Position numbers and translations under genes: made by a program. Of a DNA stretch of 64,000 bases, positions 60,351 to 64,000 are shown piece by piece. Position 1 is the first letter of the stretch. Every line of letters begins with the position of its first letter. The notes below the pieces were generated by a model that saw nothing but the letters and a program-made list of their open reading frames with translations, did not search any database and had not been told where the DNA came from. This DNA comes from Thunnus maccoyii (taxonomy: Eukaryota > Chordata > Actinopteri > Scombriformes > Scombridae): NCBI RefSeq assembly GCF_910596095.1, contig NC_056540.1, positions 15,216,501 through 15,280,500 of the forward strand, read 5' to 3'.

Positions 60351-61584
60351 GGGGTGTTCCATCAACGCAGCTAAAGAAAGCTGCGCTTACTTGATATAGC
60401 CTGGCTTCAATTATGCAACTTTCACTTTTGCCAATTGACTTTTATAGGCAGGGATAGGCACCGCCCCCAAGGAGGTAGTAGCCAGCTGGAGGGTATAGGG
60501 CCCGGCAGAAGATGGGACTGTTACGCAGAACCCTGGCATCATGTACAGAGCCTGGATGTCCCACAAACACATCCAAGAATCTGCATCTTGCATTTCATAT
60601 GGCCTGCATTTGTATTGATGGAAAAAGCTTGTCAGCACGGTGCAGGTTCCCTGGAGCTCTAATACGAATGTGGCATCCATCTATTGCACCAGCAGCATGG
60701 GCAAAAGCAGGACTCCGTGCAAGTTCACTGAAGCCTTGGGCAATGGTGTGAAGCTCCTGTGGCAATGGCAGTGAAATTACAGTTGAAAGTTTGGCTTTTA
60801 TGTCCCTGCTAACTCTGTGGATCATATTGTGCACAGTGATCCTGGGAATTCCAAATGCAGAGCTGAAAACAGAGAGTGATAGCCCATGGGCCAAACTATA
60901 CAGGAACACAAGAACCTACATCTCCTGGCCCTAACCATGGTCACTTGGTGAGGTAATTAATTGAATCAAGTATGCCACAGTTGTTTGATTTAGATGAAAG
61001 TCCTTCTTGACGCAGACGTCTGGATTACCGTACGACAGCATTATAGGGGTGGCATCATTTAACTGCATGTACAGTCCTCTGTCCGTCTGGAAAAAAGAGA
61101 ATAACAGACTAAATGTTATTTGAATACTGTCAACACATCCAACATTCATCCACCTAGGTGATAGCATATGTATAGGCCTGTAGAAATGATGTTGCTGCTC
61201 TGACATTCTTCAACAATATTCTCCTTGTCTTTGTCTTAATTGAGGACAAACCGTTTTATCACATTACAGTGGAATTAAAATCAAGAATGTACTAGGCTAC
61301 ATCTACACAATTCCATTGTTAATCTACAATAAATAATTTACAGAACTTACTAAAGAAGAAGAATATTCTACATAAAGATTAGATATGAATATACCATTGC
61401 TACAAAATGCATTAGCAACAAAAAAAAAAAAAGAAAAAGAAAAAAGACGCAAGTACCTTTCTCTGGTGCATCAACGCTAAAAGGAGCTTTAATGTCCATG
61501 CCTTCTGGAAGCTCTGTTCCTCTGATCTTCCAACAGCCGGTGGATCATGGCAACAGTTGCCACTCCCGAAAGACACTGATAACA
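60351..61584. mobile_element. PIF/Harbinger transposon, copy 3 (internal deletion derivative)
   Basis: The left 78 or so bases match copy 1 from 14389, then jump at about 60428 to sequence matching copy 1 from 18537. About 4 kb, with both SANT genes, the microsatellite and the transposase C-terminal half, is missing. Homology to the other copies stops near 61584. Confidence 0.75.
60429..61086 (-). pseudogene. PIF/Harbinger transposase, copy 3 (N-terminal half only)
   Basis: It keeps the helix-turn-helix-like region and GAIDGCH with the first Asp. The TGA at 60595-60597 is shared with the other copies, the second catalytic Asp is Gly (60463-60465), and the Glu region is deleted. Inactive. Confidence 0.75.
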
Positions 61585-61778
61585 AGATACCATGGTTACG
61601 AATGTTACGTAATATCCGATTTCCGCTTGACCGAGGGAAGTTTGTCCCAAAGCTTGCCGCTGTATTTATACCCTTCACCTTAATGAAGGGAACCTCATTC
61701 AGCTGTAAGTGTGACTACAAACAGAGTGCACTCCGTGACGAAGTGGAAGTGGGTAGGGGCTAGTTTGGAAAAGGTCCA

Positions 61779-62308
61779 ATGTCTGCAGACACAGAAATGC
61801 CAGAGGTAAGACCAAATGTGAAATGTTTTGGATGTATCTGCATTCTACAAATTGTGTATAACCATTCACCTTGCTGCAGGATGTGACCAGAACAAGAAGT
61901 TTGTCAGCAAGGAATGAAGTAAGTAACTATTCATATTACCTACCAACTACATAATTGGCTACTCACTGACACATTGTGTCTTTCACAGGATATCCATTCA
62001 ATTTACAAGCCATCTGCTCCTCACTACTGAAAACCAGAGACTGGACACAGAATACAAGAAGCTTAAAATTAAGAAGTTGAAGCTGGAAATTAAGAAACTG
62101 GAGAAGGATGTAAGTATAAATTTAAACACAGCAGAAAGCCATGGTTTGGACTGTATTTAATTCTTTTTCTTTTTTGTCTTCACAGCTTGAACAAAATGAG
62201 TCAATAAATAACTTCAATACAAAGTACAAAATTATATTTGCTATGCTTCCAAATAAAAGGGATCCCTCAAAAACAAAGGTGACCTTGAATAAAATGGGGA
62301 TCAGCTGA
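61779..62308 (+). pseudogene. Coiled-coil partner gene of the second Harbinger element
   Basis: Exon-like blocks at 61779-61805 (MSADTEMPE), 61880-61918, 61989-62109 and 62186-62308, each with CAG and GTAAG borders or a terminal stop. The third block has a charged heptad stretch (EYKKLKIKKLKLEIKKLEKD), as at the end of transposon Myb/SANT proteins. The DNA-binding part is missing, and the third block is out of frame with the start, so it is probably decayed. Confidence 0.45.
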
Positions 62309-63284
62309 AATAGGTATTCTTGTAAAGGTCCCTCACTGTTCTTCCATCCATGTGTTCCTGAAGGGCTGGGTCAGTGTCTTCCCATTTGCTCCTCCAGCAA
62401 CATTGCAGGCAGTCTCTCACTGCAACGTAGAGTGTCAGTGATATGACATATTTGGTTAGGAAAGGAAATAATTGATTTGTTATCTGTATTTGTGTAATTC
62501 TGATAAGGTAAAGTGAAACACTATCTCTGTACAGTACAGGTGCTTCTTTGTGTAAGGCTGACACTGAATTGCACATATCTGTGAACAACTGCCAGGGTAA
62601 CAGGATTTTCATCCAAAGAAGTGTCGACATCCAAGCTAATTTGATCTATTAACACAGATTTGCACATTTCTTCCAGATCCTATTATTACTATTCTGCCTG
62701 ACAGTGTATGGACAGCTGCACCCCAGTACATACCTGTACATTTAGGCTATGGAAACATTTCCTGTTGATATAATCTGCCTCCTCAGGTCCAGATGGGGCC
62801 TGGATATGCACATGAGTGCAGTCTATGGCGTCTATGACATTGAGGAAGCCTGAAGGAGAGTATTAAGTTGATACTGAGACATGTCAGCCTGCAGGCTACT
62901 TTACATGTTTTTAACTGTCACATACCTGCAACTGAGTAAAAAGCCTCCTTGATTTTCTGTGTCTCCAGATGGGAAAGTGATAAAGATGTTGAGGTATTGC
63001 TTGAGAGCAAGGTATACCCGTCTTATTTCCCTACATACAGTTGCCTCCACAAGACCTTCTGCATCACCAACACTGTATAAGAATGTCCCACAGGCAATGA
63101 AACACAGAGCTATGCAGACAGATTGCACTGTGGTCAAGGCTTGGCTACGGTGGGTGTGCTTCCTCATACGTGGCTCCAGCAGACTACAAAGGTACTCATC
63201 AGAGAAGCTCAGTGGATTGCTCCTGTCTCTGAAGACTCTTGGATCTGAGCACCTTCCTCCACAGGGTCATCAATGAACGGACAT
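62301..63284 (-). pseudogene. HARBI1-like transposase relic
   Basis: The 5' part (to about 63284) begins MACPFIDDPVEEGAQI, then shifts frame to RVFRDRSNPLSFSDEYL and VQSVCIALCFIACGTFLYSVGD, the helical N-terminal region of HARBI1 proteins. Another shift precedes KEAFYSVAG. Exon 62734-62848 has [18 protein letters not shown] with the first catalytic Asp and [11 protein letters not shown], bounded by AG and GT. The exon with the second Asp and the Glu was not found. A last exon (62301-62419) ends at a stop that overlaps the plus-strand gene. Inactive. Confidence 0.7.
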
Positions 63285-63299
63285 GCCATTGTTTGTCGG

Positions 63300-64000
63300 A
63301 AAGGTTGTAGTCCTTAGATGCACTGCTTATATAGCCTACACCTCTGTCAATTAACCTATTGGCTTCAGGATGTTACTTTTTTACCCATCTGCATGCCGTG
63401 AAGACCTGCCTGCTGTGCCTCTGAGGATGCTGAGTGCAGGTGGGAAATGAATAAGGCGTCTTTTTTCATTTATTATTTTATTTTATAATTTTATTATTAT
63501 TTCTTTTTAACTCTTTTTAAGTTCAAAACTTGTAGTTGCATTTGATGAATGACTCTTGCTATATGAATAGAGTTCGATTGTTTATTCGGTTTATTTCGGA
63601 GACAGTGACAGTGGTTTGATTTTCATTATTTTTATTAATATGGTCTTTGTAACTAAAGTAAACACATACATCTCATGCTTGTCACATTGTGAGAAAAATG
63701 TCTGAACTTGTGTTTCCAAACACAGACATGGTGCTATACAAATAAATTTGAATGTAAATGAATTGAATATGTGATGCAAGTGTCAATACACCTGACACAA
63801 CCGTCTTTTGGGAGACTGTTTCTGCCCATCGGACATTCTTTAACACACAGCTAAATTAAAACTGTCAGCCTGCTACGGAGCAGACTAGCTCTGCTGAAGT
63901 TACCATGGTTACTGAGCTGGGAATCATGTAAACCACTTTGATGGAACGGAACTCTCCCTTAAATTAGCGAAGCTTATCGAAATAAGACTATCCCTTTATC
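63300..64000. other. AT-rich intergenic end of the window
   Basis: No gene, RNA or clear repeat boundary is seen apart from a gttaccatggttac-type palindrome at about 63898-63911. Confidence 0.4.

Larger units (their letters stand above)
51857..61584. repeat. Duplicon 3, rearranged and lacking the activating receptor
   Basis: It begins with the same sequence as the other two units and carries receptor E. At about 58990-59040 the flank switches from the type found upstream of A and C to the type found upstream of B and D, and it then runs into a shortened Harbinger copy. No copy of the arginine-bearing receptor is present. This fits an unequal crossover or deletion between the similar flanks. 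Confidence 0.75.
61585..63960. mobile_element. Second, unrelated Harbinger-type element (HARBI1-like)
   Basis: It holds a minus-strand HARBI1-like transposase relic and a convergent plus-strand coiled-coil gene, the usual two-gene plan of Harbinger elements. It lies only in duplicon 3. The right side near 63930 has a ttccatcaa motif (as its complement) that is also found at the left end of the other Harbinger family. The true ends are not resolved. Confidence 0.5.

Noticed and set aside
1-61584. Possibility that the duplicons are an assembly artefact from merged haplotypes
   Set aside because: Duplicon-specific insertions, different junctions and distinct splice lesions argue for real paralogues, although long reads would settle it.

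Overview
The window looks like teleost (probably percomorph) fish genomic DNA. It is AT-rich, its genes are split by GT-AG introns, and it holds PIF/Harbinger transposons, LTR remnants, a TIR-bearing MITE and a tRNA-like SINE. There is no bacterial-style operon, CRISPR array or rRNA.

The core is a tandem array of CD2/SLAM-like leukocyte receptor genes, all on the minus strand. The plan is a 16-residue leader exon, a V-type Ig exon without the canonical cysteines, a C2-type Ig exon with the four-cysteine pattern of the CD2 family, a glycosylated membrane-proximal exon, then one of two endings. Ending 1 (genes A 892-4074, C 28819-31982, E 52750-55926) is a neutral transmembrane exon plus a tail with four tyrosine motifs (LTYADV, VEYGQV twice, CVYAKV), so it is inhibitory-looking. 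Ending 2 (B 10125-12523, D 35759-38069) is a single exon with an arginine inside the membrane segment and a short tyrosine-poor tail, so it is activating-looking. The ectodomains of A and B are nearly identical. This is the layout of a paired inhibitory/activating receptor family. A, D and E have open reading frames with intact splice sites. B has a mutated splice donor and C a lost splice acceptor, so both may make only secreted forms.

The array is built of duplicons. Duplicon 1 is 1-27927 (A, B, then pseudogene F, orphan leader exon G and Harbinger copy 1). Duplicon 2 is 27928-51856 (C, D, then pseudogene H, orphan leader I and Harbinger copy 2). Duplicon 3 starts at 51857 with E, lacks the activating gene, and runs through Harbinger copy 3 into an unrelated HARBI1-type element at about 61585-63960. 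Every leader exon, live or dead, has an ETS/PU.1-like site; next to it is a TATA box in all copies except I, where it is degraded.

Insertions mark the history. A 526-bp solo LTR with the same 5-bp target duplication sits beside A and E but not C. A 524-bp insertion marks A, C and E but not B or D. Two single-copy LTR-like insertions share an odd internal-repeat layout. All calls come from reading the sequence; no database search was run.
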